A DNA stretch of 64,000 bases. Origin: an uncultured Alphaproteobacteria bacterium (GTDB lineage Bacteria; Pseudomonadota; Alphaproteobacteria; UBA11222). Both the position numbers and the translations under genes were made by a program. The DNA is taken from NCBI GenBank assembly GCA_947258435.1, contig CAMYID010000023.1, positions 62,001-126,000 of the forward strand, written 5' to 3'. Shown one piece after another: positions 46,734 through 55,855 of the stretch. The notes under the pieces are model-generated. The model had not been told where the DNA came from, made no database searches, and was given only the letters and a program-made list of their open reading frames with translations. The stretch's first letter is position 1, and the number at the start of each line of letters is the position of its first letter.

Positions 46734-47528
46734 ATGACCGAATCCCAAGACATAGCTGCCCCGATTGACCGCAGCAGGATGGAAGTCACCGATGAGGTGG
46801 CAATCCAGATTGTCGATATGCATAAGTGGTTTGGGGAGTTTCACGTCCTCAAGGCCATCGATCTGACTGTATTTCGCGGTGAACGCATCGTTGTGTGCGG
46901 GCCGTCCGGATCGGGCAAATCAACGCTTATTCGCTGCATCAACCGGCTGGAGGAACATCAGCGCGGGCAGGTCATCGTCAACGGGATCGAGTTGACAAAC
47001 GATCTGAAGAAAATCGACGAGGTGCGGCGCGAGGTCGGGATGTGTTTTCAGCATTTCAATCTGTTCCCGCATCTGACGATCCTTGAAAACTGCACATTGG
47101 CACCGGTCTGGGTACGCAAAATGCCAAGATCAGAAGCCCATGACATCGCCCTGCATTTTCTTGAACGTGTGCATATCGCGGATCAGGCGCATAAGTTCCC
47201 CGGACAGCTATCAGGCGGGCAGCAGCAGCGGGTGGCAATTGCACGCTCACTTTGCATGAACCCGCAGATCATGCTGTTCGATGAACCGACATCGGCACTT
47301 GATCCCGAAATGATCAAGGAAGTGCTTGATGTAATGATCGATCTGGCACAAGAAGGCATGACAATGATCTGTGTCACCCATGAAATGGGATTTGCACGGA
47401 CAGTCGCAAACCGCGTAATTTTCATGGATGAGGGGCAGATCGTCGAGCAGAATGAGCCTGAACCCTTCTTCAGCCAACCGCAGCATCCGCGCACCCGCGA
47501 ATTTCTGAGTCAGATATTGTCGCATTGA
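46734..47528 (+). CDS. aapP: general amino-acid ABC transporter, ATP-binding protein AapP
   Basis: A 264-residue ABC ATPase. It has Walker [12 protein letters not shown]-loop [12 protein letters not shown], signature [15 protein letters not shown], Walker [15 protein letters not shown] and the switch His in CVTHEMGFA. It powers AapQM. The first 20 residues are a polar extension. It follows aapM by 24 bp. Confidence 0.97.
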   Translation: MTESQDIAAPIDRSRMEVTDEVAIQIVDMHKWFGEFHVLKAIDLTVFRGERIVVCGPSGSGKSTLIRCINRLEEHQRGQVIVNGIELTNDLKKIDEVRREVGMCFQHFNLFPHLTILENCTLAPVWVRKMPRSEAHDIALHFLERVHIADQAHKFPGQLSGGQQQRVAIARSLCMNPQIMLFDEPTSALDPEMIKEVLDVMIDLAQEGMTMICVTHEMGFARTVANRVIFMDEGQIVEQNEPEPFFSQPQHPRTREFLSQILSH

Positions 47529-47567
47529 CGCGGCGTTGCGGCGCATAAACCATATAACCGGCGAAAA

Positions 47568-48029
47568 ATGGGTAAGAACGATAAAGCAACCGAACAATTG
47601 GGTCGCCAGACGCCGCTGCCGGCCTCCCCCGAGGCGGCGGAACTTGAACGGGTTGCCAACCCGCATCCCGATACAAGCTATGTAGCGCGGTTTACCTGCC
47701 CCGAATTCACTTCGCTGTGCCCGGTGACCGGACAACCCGATTTTGCGCATCTGGTTATCGATTATATTCCCGACAGATGGATTCTTGAGTCCAAAACCCT
47801 CAAGCTCTATCTGCACAGCTTTCGCAATCATGGCGCTTTCCATGAAGACTGCACCATTGCGATTGGCAAACGTATCGTGACATTTATCGAACCACGATGG
47901 CTTCGCATGGCCGGCTACTGGTATCCCAGGGGCGGCATACCGATTGATATTTTCTGGCAGACCGGCACGCCTGAGAGCGGGGTCTGGATTCCCGAAATGG
48001 AGGTCCCGGGCTATCGGGGGCGCGGCTGA
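47568..48029 (+). CDS. queF: preQ0 reductase QueF (NADPH-dependent 7-cyano-7-deazaguanine reductase)
   Basis: A 153-residue unimodular QueF. The catalytic Cys lies in [13 protein letters not shown] with the conserved Asp after it, and the QueF motif [20 protein letters not shown] binds NADPH. It reduces preQ0 to preQ1 for queuosine in tRNA. It lies 39 bp after aapP, too short for a preQ1 riboswitch, and may be co-transcribed with the transporter. No other queuosine gene is nearby. Confidence 0.95.
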   Translation: MGKNDKATEQLGRQTPLPASPEAAELERVANPHPDTSYVARFTCPEFTSLCPVTGQPDFAHLVIDYIPDRWILESKTLKLYLHSFRNHGAFHEDCTIAIGKRIVTFIEPRWLRMAGYWYPRGGIPIDIFWQTGTPESGVWIPEMEVPGYRGRG

Positions 48030-48120
48030 TCGATTGTCGCCAGCATGCTTTTTAGGTAGCTTGCATTTGGATCGCGCGGGACAACGGGCCCGCATGTGCG
48101 TCAGGTAACGGAGGAATAAA

Positions 48121-49749
48121 ATGGCACCGGGCATCTATGATACAGACCTTGACAAGAACCCCGCAAATCATCAAGCGCTGTCTCCGTTAAGCTTTCTCGC
48201 GCGCTCGGCTGCCGTCTACCCCGACCGTCCGGCAGTTATTCATGGGGATATCCGTATCACCTATGCTGAATTTTACGCACGCAGCAGAAAACTGGCGAGT
48301 GCGCTGAGCAAGCACGGGATCGGCAAAGGCGACACCGTCGCGATTATGGCCCCCAATGTGCCCGCCATGCTGGAGGCGCATTACGGTATCCCCATGACCG
48401 GTGCGGTAATCAACACGCTGAACATCCGGCTGGATGCGGCCGCTATCGCCTTCATCCTCGATCATGGGGAAGCGAAGGTTCTGATTACCGATCGTGAATT
48501 CTCAGACACGATCCGGGAGGCGCTCACCCTGTGTGACGCAAAGCCGTTGGTGATCGATATTGACGATCCGACATATGTGGGCGGCGAATTACTGGGCGAG
48601 ATGGATTATGAGGCATTTATCGCGCCGGGCGATCCCGATTATGAATGGGAGCTACCGGCAGACGAGTGGGATGCAATTGCACTGAACTACACCTCCGGGA
48701 CAACCGGCAACCCCAAGGGTGTCGTGTTTCATCATCGCGGCGCCTATTTGCTGGCAATGGGCAATGTGGTCACTGCGAGCATGAGCAAGCACCCGGTCTA
48801 TCTCTGGACGCTGCCTATGTTCCATTGCAATGGCTGGTGCTTTACCTGGTCGTTAAGCGTTGTGGCGGGCACACATATCTGTCTGCGGCGCACAGAAGCC
48901 CCCCTGATCTACGACGCACTGGCGGAATATGGCGTCACGCATCTGTGCGGCGCACCGGTTGTAATGGGGATGCTGATTAATGCGACCGAGGCGGAACGCA
49001 AGCCTCTGCCGCACCGGATCGAATTCTTTACCGCCGCCGCACCGCCGCCGGCAAGCGTGATCGCCTCAATGGAGGAAAACGGGTTCGCCATCACACATCT
49101 TTACGGACTGACCGAAACCTACGGGCCATCGGTGATCAATGACTGGCATGAAGAATGGAACGAACTGGCCCCTGCCGAACGGGCATCGATGAAAGCACGC
49201 CAGGGTGTGCGCTATCCGGTGCTTGAAGAGTTGTCGGTGCGTGATCCCGATACGATGGAAGCAGTACCCAAAGATGGTGAGACAATGGGCGAGGTTATGT
49301 TCCGCGGCAATGTCATCATGAAGGGGTATCTCAAGAACCCGACCGCCTCGGGTGATGCCTTTGCCGGTGGCTGGTATCATTCAGGCGATCTGGGGGTCTG
49401 GCATCCCGATGGCTATATTCAGCTACGCGACAGATCCAAGGACATCATCATTTCTGGCGGGGAGAATATTTCCTCCATTGAAGTCGAAGATACCCTCTAT
49501 AAGCATCCGGGAATTCTGGAAGCCGCCGTGGTGGCGAAACCGGATGAGAAATGGGGTGAAACGCCCTGCGCATTTGTCACCCGCCGGACAGGGCATGAGG
49601 ATTTAACCGAAGAGGCGGTGATCGCCTATTGCCGTGAAAATCTGGCGCACTATAAATGCCCCCGCTATGTGGTGTTTGCGGATCTGCCCAAAACCTCGAC
49701 CGGTAAGGTACAGAAGTTCAAGTTACGGGAAATGGCTGAAAACGTCTGA
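48121..49749 (+). CDS. AMP-forming acyl-CoA synthetase (DmdB-like)
   Basis: A 542-residue adenylate-forming ligase. Motifs are the AMP loop LNYTSGTTGNPKGV, HLYGLTETYGP, HSGDLGVWHPDGYIQLRDRS with the hinge, GGENISSIEVEDTLY, and the C-terminal Lys in LPKTSTGKVQKFKL. The family activates short to medium carboxylic acids with CoA, including methylmercaptopropionate in DmdB enzymes; the 'DWHEEWNELAP' segment after the A5 motif is typical. The substrate here is not proven. CGGAGG lies just before the ATG. It is convergent with cckA. Confidence 0.87.
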   Translation: MAPGIYDTDLDKNPANHQALSPLSFLARSAAVYPDRPAVIHGDIRITYAEFYARSRKLASALSKHGIGKGDTVAIMAPNVPAMLEAHYGIPMTGAVINTLNIRLDAAAIAFILDHGEAKVLITDREFSDTIREALTLCDAKPLVIDIDDPTYVGGELLGEMDYEAFIAPGDPDYEWELPADEWDAIALNYTSGTTGNPKGVVFHHRGAYLLAMGNVVTASMSKHPVYLWTLPMFHCNGWCFTWSLSVVAGTHICLRRTEAPLIYDALAEYGVTHLCGAPVVMGMLINATEAERKPLPHRIEFFTAAAPPPASVIASMEENGFAITHLYGLTETYGPSVINDWHEEWNELAPAERASMKARQGVRYPVLEELSVRDPDTMEAVPKDGETMGEVMFRGNVIMKGYLKNPTASGDAFAGGWYHSGDLGVWHPDGYIQLRDRSKDIIISGGENISSIEVEDTLYKHPGILEAAVVAKPDEKWGETPCAFVTRRTGHEDLTEEAVIAYCRENLAHYKCPRYVVFADLPKTSTGKVQKFKLREMAENV

Positions 49750-49789
49750 AGTTCAGCCGCTCCAACCGCAGCGGCGGGCGATCTGCGTA

Positions 49790-49829
49790 TATGTCATTCC
49801 GGCGATCATCAAGACTGTCGGATGACATA
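49790..49829. terminator. Hairpin between the convergent acyl-CoA ligase and cckA genes
   Basis: TATGTCAT-T-CCG pairs with CGG-ATGACATA, an 11-bp stem with a one-base bulge and a loop of about 18 nt. A smaller GCCGCT/AGCGGC hairpin precedes it. Neither has a clear T-run, so this is a probable but weak bidirectional terminator. Confidence 0.4.
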
Positions 49830-49846
49830 GCTCCGGCAGCTGTTTA

Positions 49847-52228
49847 TCAACGCTCGGCAAAGGTTTCCTTAACCCGCGCGGCGAGCTGTTTCAGCGTGAA
49901 CGGCTTGGGCAGGAACAAATAATCCTCGACCGTTTCATCGCTGTCGCGGAACGCATTTTCCGCATAACCGGATATGAAAATGGCCCGAATTCCGGGGCTT
50001 TTCTGCTGAATGATTTTCATCAGCCGCGCGCCGTCCATGCCCGGCATGACAACGTCGGAAATCACCAGATCAATTTCGTCCGCACGCGTCTCGACAATTT
50101 CAAGCGCCTGATCTGGCCCGTCGGCCTCAAGCACCGTATATCCCTTACCCGTCAGGGCGCGCGATGCAAACGCACGAACCGGATCCTCATCTTCCACCAG
50201 AAGAATAACCCCATTGCCCGTTAGATCTGCGCTGACTTCCACCTGAGCTTCTGCACCATCGGATTGCACCTCTTCTTCGGCATAGACAGGCAGGTAGATA
50301 CGGAATGTCGCGCCATCGCCAACCTCACTCGACACATGAATATTGCCGCCCTGCTGTTTGATGATGCCATAAACGGTGGACAGCCCGAGCCCTGTCCCCT
50401 TCCCGACTTCTTTCGTGGTAAAAAACGGTTCGAATATCTTTCCGATAACCGCTTTGGGGATACCGGGCCCATCGTCTGAAACCTCAATCATCACGCAGTC
50501 GCCCGGCGGCATCCAGCTATGGTCGAGCTGACGCGCCTGCTCGGCGGATATATTCGCTGTACGGATCGACAGACATCCTTTATTGCCCGCCAGTGCATCA
50601 CGGGCATTGACGGCCAGGTTGATGATGACATTTTCAAGCTGCCCCTGATCCGCCTTCACCTGCCCCAGATTGCGCCCATGTGTCATCGTCAGTTCGATTT
50701 GCTGACCCAGCAAGCGCCGTAACAGGTTATGCAGCTCCGCCAGCATATCTGTCACGGAAATGACGGTGGGCTGCAGCGTCTGTTGCCGCGAAAAGGCCAG
50801 AAGTTGCCGCACGAGATTGGCAGCGCGATTGGCATTCTGTTTGATCTGGTGGATATCGTTAAATGACGGGTCGCCCGCATCATGGCGGCTGAGCAGCAGG
50901 TCGCTGTAACCGATGATCGCTGTCAGCAGATTATTAAAATCATGTGCGATACCGCCTGCCAGCTGGCCTACGGCCTGCATCTTCTGGGATTGCGAGAATT
51001 GCAGCTCCAACTGCCGTTGTTCGGTCGTATCAATCAGATATAAGACGACGGACGCATTACCGGATTCGCGCAGCGGTGAAATATAAAGCTGCGCCGAACG
51101 CGCTTCACCCTGATTATGCAATTCAATATCGATATGTTGCCCGGTCGTCTGTAGCCGCGCAGCGTCGCTTATCCGGTGCCGCACATCCGCAACGTAGGTT
51201 TCATCAACGATCGAAAGAAAATCGTCACCACTGCTAAACAGCATCCCGAAATTCTTGAAAAATGCGGAGTTCGATTCAACGACATGACCATGCTGATCGA
51301 CAATGACAATACCGACAGGCGCAATATCAAAAAGACGCAGAAAACGTGCTTCAACTTCACGTAATTGCGTCAGATCCGCTGACAATTGCGCCCGCAGGTC
51401 ACGCATGACAAGTTGCAGAGAGCGTGCGCCATTCTCAGACTCCTCGCGAATCCGATACAGTGCCGATACCGGTATACGCTCGCCATCCGACGAAACAATG
51501 ATAGTACGTTCGATTCCGGTATAGCTGAGGTCGCGCTGGTCATTATTCGATGACCAGAAAACAGAACCGTCCTCGAATATATCGGCAATTGTTATCTTTC
51601 CTTTATGGACCTCTTCCGGTGATACACCGATCCATTCGGAAAATATTGCATTGGCAAATTCGATCGTACCCGCCTCATTGATAATTCCGATCCCCAGCGG
51701 GGCAGAGTCAATCACTTCAAGGATCTGCTTGTATTTTTGCGGTTCAGGTGACGCGGAATTCCGGGTTCTGTCATAGCGCTGAATACGCCACACACATAAT
51801 GGACTGGTCTCCGAAACTGGCGCAACGCTGACAGCAACGCGATGAAGGGTGTCCGCATGGACAAATGACATGACTTCTTTCGCCGGACGGCGCTCGGCAA
51901 TCGCCTTCTGCAAACGGAAGAGCCGCTCATTGCAATTCTCCTGCCGCGCCAGAATTGCCGACAATGCGGGCGGCGGGACGATCGACTGATCGATCCCGAA
52001 CTGGGCGTAGTAGCCTGCATTCGCGTAACACACCTCATCAGCTTCACCGGTGATCAGGATTGCGTCCTGGCTGTTATCGACAAGCTCGGCAAGCACGCCA
52101 TAATCGAACCCGGCAAGCCTGAAATGTTCGCGGCGGGCGGCCTCCTTGGTCAGGATGCGCCCCACGACACTCCCTTTCAGCAGTCCGCGCAGTCCCGCTA
52201 CACCTTTCTGATCGGATAACAACCCCAT
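49847..52228 (-). CDS. cckA: hybrid histidine kinase CckA (cell-cycle kinase), without membrane segments
   Basis: A 793-residue hybrid kinase. Three PAS-like domains come first (about 45-150, 170-290 and 305-420), then a HisKA domain with GQLAGGIAHDFNNLLTAIIG (His about 429) and KQNANRAANLVRQLLAFSRQ, an ATPase domain (SDDGPGI, GTGLGLSTVYG), and a receiver with phospho-Asp in ISDVVMPGMDG (about 725). The H-box is the CckA/NtrB-like form. CckA passes phosphate through ChpT to CtrA and CpdR. Unlike Caulobacter CckA, no transmembrane helix is visible at the N-terminus, even with the TTG at 52294. The ATG at 52228 has AAAAGG upstream. It is the last gene of the flgB-flhB series. Confidence 0.93.
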   Translation of the reverse strand: MGLLSDQKGVAGLRGLLKGSVVGRILTKEAARREHFRLAGFDYGVLAELVDNSQDAILITGEADEVCYANAGYYAQFGIDQSIVPPPALSAILARQENCNERLFRLQKAIAERRPAKEVMSFVHADTLHRVAVSVAPVSETSPLCVWRIQRYDRTRNSASPEPQKYKQILEVIDSAPLGIGIINEAGTIEFANAIFSEWIGVSPEEVHKGKITIADIFEDGSVFWSSNNDQRDLSYTGIERTIIVSSDGERIPVSALYRIREESENGARSLQLVMRDLRAQLSADLTQLREVEARFLRLFDIAPVGIVIVDQHGHVVESNSAFFKNFGMLFSSGDDFLSIVDETYVADVRHRISDAARLQTTGQHIDIELHNQGEARSAQLYISPLRESGNASVVLYLIDTTEQRQLELQFSQSQKMQAVGQLAGGIAHDFNNLLTAIIGYSDLLLSRHDAGDPSFNDIHQIKQNANRAANLVRQLLAFSRQQTLQPTVISVTDMLAELHNLLRRLLGQQIELTMTHGRNLGQVKADQGQLENVIINLAVNARDALAGNKGCLSIRTANISAEQARQLDHSWMPPGDCVMIEVSDDGPGIPKAVIGKIFEPFFTTKEVGKGTGLGLSTVYGIIKQQGGNIHVSSEVGDGATFRIYLPVYAEEEVQSDGAEAQVEVSADLTGNGVILLVEDEDPVRAFASRALTGKGYTVLEADGPDQALEIVETRADEIDLVISDVVMPGMDGARLMKIIQQKSPGIRAIFISGYAENAFRDSDETVEDYLFLPKPFTLKQLAARVKETFAER

Positions 52229-52307
52229 CTGGCCTTTTCCCGCAGTTAAACCGATATTCTCATAAGCGTAGGCCGGCTTGCCGCCGATTGGCAATCGCCA
52301 GTCCCCG

Positions 52308-53366
52308 TTACTTCCGCAGGCCCATCACATAACCAATCACTTCGGCGACTGCCTGATAATGTTCGGGCGTGATTTCCTGCTCAAGTTCGACAGAAGCGTG
52401 CAAGGCGCGCGCGAGCGGCGGGTTCTCAACAACCGGCACGTCATTTTCCTCTGCAACCGTACGGATACGCAGAGCGATCTCATCGACCCCTTTCGCCACG
52501 CAAACCGGCGCATTCATTTCCATATGCTCGTATTTCAACGCGACGGCAAAATGGGTCGGGTTCGCGATTACAAGCGTAGCTTCAGGAACCGCGGCCATCA
52601 TCCGGCCACGGGCGCGTTCCATTCTGATGCGCTGAATGCGCGCCTTCACCTGCGGATCGCCATCCGTCTGTTTATGTTCGTCCTTGATTTCCTGCCGGCT
52701 CATCCGCTGTTTCTTCAGAAATTCCGACCGTTGATAGAGAAAGTCCGCCGCTGCGATTAACCCCATAATCGCAATTGCTCCCCCAAACATTTTTAGTGCT
52801 GCGACTTTTACATAATTCAGCATCTCGGCGGGTGCATATGTCATCAGCGTGTCCAGCCGGTCGCGCTCGGGCCAGATAACCAGGATGACAACAGCCGCAA
52901 CAACCGCCAGTTTGAGCAGACCTTTGACAAACTCCATGACAGACTGACTGGAAAATAATCTGCCAAACCCCTTGGTCAGCGAAATCTTGCTGAATTTCGG
53001 TTTTATTTTTTCAGTCGTCAGAACCGGTTTCGCCTGCAACACACTGCCCGCAAGCGCGGCAACGACAAGCACCAACAAAGGCAACCCGAGCCAACTGACC
53101 AGCCCCGTCACAACGTCGCGGCCGACAAGCGCAAGATTTGAGGCATCAGCAGGAATTTGCCCCGCCTGCGCCAGATAGACGGAAAGATTGTCACTCAACT
53201 GCAAGCCAAGCTGGCCCGCGAATACCGCGATCGCAAGCCCGCCGCCGGCCAGCATGGCAAGGTGGCGAATTTCCTGACTGCGGGCCACATCGCCCTTTTT
53301 CTGGGCGTCTTCGAGTTTTTTCTGTGTCGGTTCTTCTGTTTTTTGCGACTTATCCTCTTCTGACAT
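52308..53366 (-). CDS. flhB: flagellar type III export protein FlhB
   Basis: A 352-residue export-gate protein. The N-terminus MSEEDKSQKTEEPTQKKLED is typical, four membrane segments follow, and the cytoplasmic domain has the autocleavage site in VIANPTHFAVALKYE (Asn about 268). It switches export from rod/hook to filament proteins. It begins 10 bp after fliR and lies 79 bp upstream of cckA, on the same strand. Confidence 0.97.
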   Translation of the reverse strand: MSEEDKSQKTEEPTQKKLEDAQKKGDVARSQEIRHLAMLAGGGLAIAVFAGQLGLQLSDNLSVYLAQAGQIPADASNLALVGRDVVTGLVSWLGLPLLVLVVAALAGSVLQAKPVLTTEKIKPKFSKISLTKGFGRLFSSQSVMEFVKGLLKLAVVAAVVILVIWPERDRLDTLMTYAPAEMLNYVKVAALKMFGGAIAIMGLIAAADFLYQRSEFLKKQRMSRQEIKDEHKQTDGDPQVKARIQRIRMERARGRMMAAVPEATLVIANPTHFAVALKYEHMEMNAPVCVAKGVDEIALRIRTVAEENDVPVVENPPLARALHASVELEQEITPEHYQAVAEVIGYVMGLRK

Positions 53367-53376
53367 ACCCTCGCTC

Positions 53377-54141
53377 CTATCGTGCGATCAGAAGATTTGC
53401 GACGCCGGCTTCGAAATAATCGAGATACCAGAGCATCAGGCTGGAAAAAATCATCCCCATAATCATAAAACCGAGCAGAATTTGCCCCGGCACGGCGATG
53501 AAGAATATCTGCACCTGTGGCATGAGCCTGGCCAGCAACCCGATACCTGTATTGAAGATAATACCAAAAACAATGAAAGGCGCCGCAAGCTGGATTCCCA
53601 TCGCAAATGCCTGCCCGACCGTTTCGGTGGCAAGCGCCGCAAAACTTGCCGGCGCAGGCAGACGTCCGGGCTGGAAAAGCTGATAGCTGTCATGCATCGC
53701 ACCGACCAGCAGATGATGCAGATTTGCCGCCAGGATGAGATTGATCCCCACAAGGGTCAGAAACGTACCGACTATCGCTGACTGGCTCCGCTGCGAGGGG
53801 TCAAAGCCCTGGGCAAAGCCAAGTCCTGTCTGAAACGCGATGACAAGCCCCCCCAAATGCAACGCCATCAACAGTAACCGCGTCACCCCGCCGATAAACA
53901 GCCCGGTCAACACTTCTGCCCCTATCACGGCGACAAAACCGAAAGCGGTTACAGGAATGGAGGGCAACAGATCCTTTACCAGAGGATACAAAACCGCCGT
54001 CAGTGAAAAAGCGATGCCAAGCCGCACCCAGGGCGGAACCGACGCCTCGCCAAAGGCGGGCATGAAAATCACCATGCTGCCGATGCGGCTGAAAACAAGA
54101 AAGAAGCCGAAAATTTGGGCTGGGACCAGTTCTAACTGCAT
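53377..54141 (-). CDS. fliR: flagellar export protein FliR
   Basis: A 254-residue membrane protein of the export gate. Evidence is FGFFLVFSRIGSMVIFMPAF, EVLTGLFIGGVTRLLLMALH, LGGLVIAFQTGLGFAQGFDP and the C-terminal hydrophobic MIMGMIFSSLMLWYLDYFEA. With FliP and FliQ it forms the helical gate complex. It lies 64 bp after fliQ and 10 bp before flhB. Confidence 0.96.
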   Translation of the reverse strand: MQLELVPAQIFGFFLVFSRIGSMVIFMPAFGEASVPPWVRLGIAFSLTAVLYPLVKDLLPSIPVTAFGFVAVIGAEVLTGLFIGGVTRLLLMALHLGGLVIAFQTGLGFAQGFDPSQRSQSAIVGTFLTLVGINLILAANLHHLLVGAMHDSYQLFQPGRLPAPASFAALATETVGQAFAMGIQLAAPFIVFGIIFNTGIGLLARLMPQVQIFFIAVPGQILLGFMIMGMIFSSLMLWYLDYFEAGVANLLIAR

Positions 54142-54205
54142 TACCGGCGTTTCTGCCTGCCATCAGCAGCACTGTTTCGTCTGTACCCCATAGGCCATGC
54201 CGTCT

Positions 54206-54469
54206 CTACAAGCCGATTATGCGTTCGGCGATCCGGGCCATAAGCCCGTCAAGCACCTGCCCCATGAACGGCAGGAAAATCAGCAGCGAAAGAAAAATCG
54301 CAATGATTTTCGGAACGAACGTCAATGTCATTTCCTGGATCTGCGTCAGCGCCTGGAACAAGGCAATAATCAGCCCCACCCCAAGACCGACCAGCATGAC
54401 AGGCGCAGAAACCTGCAACATCACATAGATCGCATCGCGCCCGACATCGAGGACATCAGCAGGCCCCAT
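54206..54469 (-). CDS. fliQ: flagellar export protein FliQ
   Basis: An 87-residue protein with two hydrophobic hairpin helices (APVMLVGLGVGLIIALFQAL and FVPKIIAIFLSLLIFLPF) around TQIQEMTLT, the classic FliQ form. It packs around FliP/FliR in the export gate. It lies 25 bp after fliE. Confidence 0.96.
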   Translation of the reverse strand: MGPADVLDVGRDAIYVMLQVSAPVMLVGLGVGLIIALFQALTQIQEMTLTFVPKIIAIFLSLLIFLPFMGQVLDGLMARIAERIIGL

Positions 54470-54494
54470 TGCTACCCCACACTCACAGCGCCGA

Positions 54495-54824
54495 TCATAT
54501 CGGCATTTTCAGAATATCCTGATAGGCCTGAACGACACGATCGCGGACCGCGACAACGGTTTGCAACGTCATTTCCGCGTTATTCATAGCGGTGACAAGA
54601 TCCACCATATCCGCCTTGCCGTTGATCGCGTCAAGCGATACGGACTCCGCCTTGCGGTTCGCATCGACCGCAGCGCCAACCTTGTCTTCCACAAGCTCCG
54701 TAAATGTCGGGCCTTTGGGTGCTGCCCCGGCGGCAAGACCGTCGCCATTTTCCTCCAGCGGCCGGCTTGCGGTCTGCGCATAGGCGGAAGCCGCCTGCGC
54801 CGCATTAGTTCCCAAAACACTCAT
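54495..54824 (-). CDS. fliE: flagellar hook-basal body protein FliE
   Basis: A 109-residue protein with an Ala/Gln-rich start and the conserved C-terminal region DLVTAMNNAEMTLQTVVAVR then VVQAYQDILKMPI. It joins the MS ring to the rod. It lies 22 bp after flgC and before fliQ. Confidence 0.95.
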   Translation of the reverse strand: MSVLGTNAAQAASAYAQTASRPLEENGDGLAAGAAPKGPTFTELVEDKVGAAVDANRKAESVSLDAINGKADMVDLVTAMNNAEMTLQTVVAVRDRVVQAYQDILKMPI

Positions 54825-54846
54825 GATCGGATTCTCCGGCGGTTAA

Positions 54847-55260
54847 CTAGCGGCTATTGAGAAGGTCGATGGTTTTGACCAGCATATTCTGCGCTGCTTT
54901 CAGCGACGCGATATTAGCTTCATAGCTGCGCTGAGCCTGCTGCATATCCATCGTCTCCAGCATGACATTCACATTGGGCAGCTTCACATATCCTTGCGGG
55001 TTGGCCGCGGGGTGCAGCGGGTCATATTTCTGCTTGAACTCGCTTTTGTCCTCAACGACCTTGCGGACATTAACCAGTTTCGCACCCGAGAGCCGGTCGA
55101 CCTCATTGCGGAAGGTCACCATTTGCCGCCGATACGGATCATCATCAGGACCTTTGGCCAGTGACTGCGAATTGGCAATATTTTCCGAGATCACGCGCAT
55201 GCGTGTGCCTTGCGAACGCATGCCGGAAGCGGATGTCTGAATTGCGAGGTTAAGATCCAT
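54847..55260 (-). CDS. flgC: flagellar proximal rod protein FlgC
   Basis: A 137-residue rod protein. Evidence is IQTSASGMRSQGTRMRVISE, NIANSQSLAKGPDDDPYRRQ, and the C-terminal VNVMLETMDMQQAQRSYEAN then ASLKAAQNMLVKTIDLLN. The N- and C-terminal helices form the rod core. It follows flgB by 41 bp. Confidence 0.96.
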   Translation of the reverse strand: MDLNLAIQTSASGMRSQGTRMRVISENIANSQSLAKGPDDDPYRRQMVTFRNEVDRLSGAKLVNVRKVVEDKSEFKQKYDPLHPAANPQGYVKLPNVNVMLETMDMQQAQRSYEANIASLKAAQNMLVKTIDLLNSR

Positions 55261-55301
55261 AACAAAAATTTCCTGAACCGGTTTCGCTGGTTGAACTCAT
55301 G

Positions 55302-55712
55302 CTATCCGCGCCTTCCCAGCGCGATCCGAAGTAAACTAGTCTGCTTGCGATAAATATTCGTGGTCATTTCATATTCGACCTGCGTACGGCCGAGTTTCAT
55401 TGTCTCTTCAGCAATTGAAACCGAATTTCCCGATCCATCCATCTCAACGATCGGCGCCTCGGTTGTCTTGAAATCAAATAGCTGTGATGCGCCGCTCTTG
55501 TTAACCATATGGCGCGCGTTGGTAACCTGCATACCGACTGAATGGCTTTGATTTTCCAGCATTTTACGAAAATCGACGGGCTTGAGTTCGCGTGCCCGGA
55601 AACCCGGAGTGTTGGCGTTTGCGATATTTTCCGACACCACTTTCTGGCGGGCCGACAGCCATGCCAGCTTCGTCCGAATGGCCGAAAATATGGGAAATGC
55701 GTTCGCGCTCAT
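55302..55712 (-). CDS. flgB: flagellar proximal rod protein FlgB
   Basis: A 136-residue rod protein. The N-terminal helix KLAWLSARQKVVSENIANAN leads to TPGFRARELKPVDF, and the C-terminus MKLGRTQVEYEMTTNIYRKQ completes the rod fold. It is the first gene of the leftward series flgB-flgC-fliE-fliQ-fliR-flhB-cckA. The control region upstream contains two CtrA boxes and a possible leftward sigma-54 promoter. Confidence 0.96.
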   Translation of the reverse strand: MSANAFPIFSAIRTKLAWLSARQKVVSENIANANTPGFRARELKPVDFRKMLENQSHSVGMQVTNARHMVNKSGASQLFDFKTTEAPIVEMDGSGNSVSIAEETMKLGRTQVEYEMTTNIYRKQTSLLRIALGRRG

Positions 55713-55764
55713 CGCCTTTGGGTCAACTCACCGATCAATTTGAGGCCGGGCAGGTCTGGAATCC

Positions 55765-55780
55765 TGGCAGGTTCATTGCG
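55765..55780 (+). promoter_or_regulatory. sigma-54 promoter pointing to fliO-fliP
   Basis: TGGCAGGTTCATTGCG matches the sigma-54 consensus: GG and GC are separated by exactly 10 bases, with TGGCA and TTGC intact. Transcription would start near 55791, about 150 bp before fliO. Sigma-54 drives many flagellar genes in alphaproteobacteria. Confidence 0.65.
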
Positions 55781-55791
55781 CCGATTGTGCC
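55778..55791 (-). promoter_or_regulatory. Possible sigma-54 promoter pointing to flgB, overlapping the rightward one
   Basis: On the minus strand GG-N10-GC is present with GGCAC at the -24 element and GC at -12, but TT before the GC is missing. The -12 GC dinucleotide (55778-55779) is shared with the rightward promoter, so the two could not be used at once. Weaker than its partner. Confidence 0.4.
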
Positions 55792-55800
55792 CCAGGCAAT

Positions 55801-55815
55801 TTAATAAACTCTTAA
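55801..55815. promoter_or_regulatory. CtrA-binding box 1 (TTAA-N7-TTAA)
   Basis: TTAATAAACTCTTAA is a perfect match to the CtrA consensus. It lies 89 bp upstream of flgB and just upstream of the possible leftward -24 element, and downstream of the predicted rightward start site. This suits activation of flgB and interference with the rightward sigma-54 promoter. Confidence 0.75.
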
Positions 55816-55840
55816 TCGCATTTTTTACCCGACTGCCCCC

Positions 55841-55855
55841 TTAACCCCCCGTTAA
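55841..55855. promoter_or_regulatory. CtrA-binding box 2 (TTAA-N7-TTAA)
   Basis: TTAACCCCCCGTTAA is a second perfect match, exactly 40 bp from box 1. It lies 84 bp upstream of fliO and could act for fliO-fliP, or together with box 1. An additional single TTAA half site occurs at about 55920. Confidence 0.75.

Noticed and set aside
47529-47567. A preQ1 riboswitch before queF
   Set aside because: Only 39 bp separate aapP and queF and no preQ1 aptamer core is visible.
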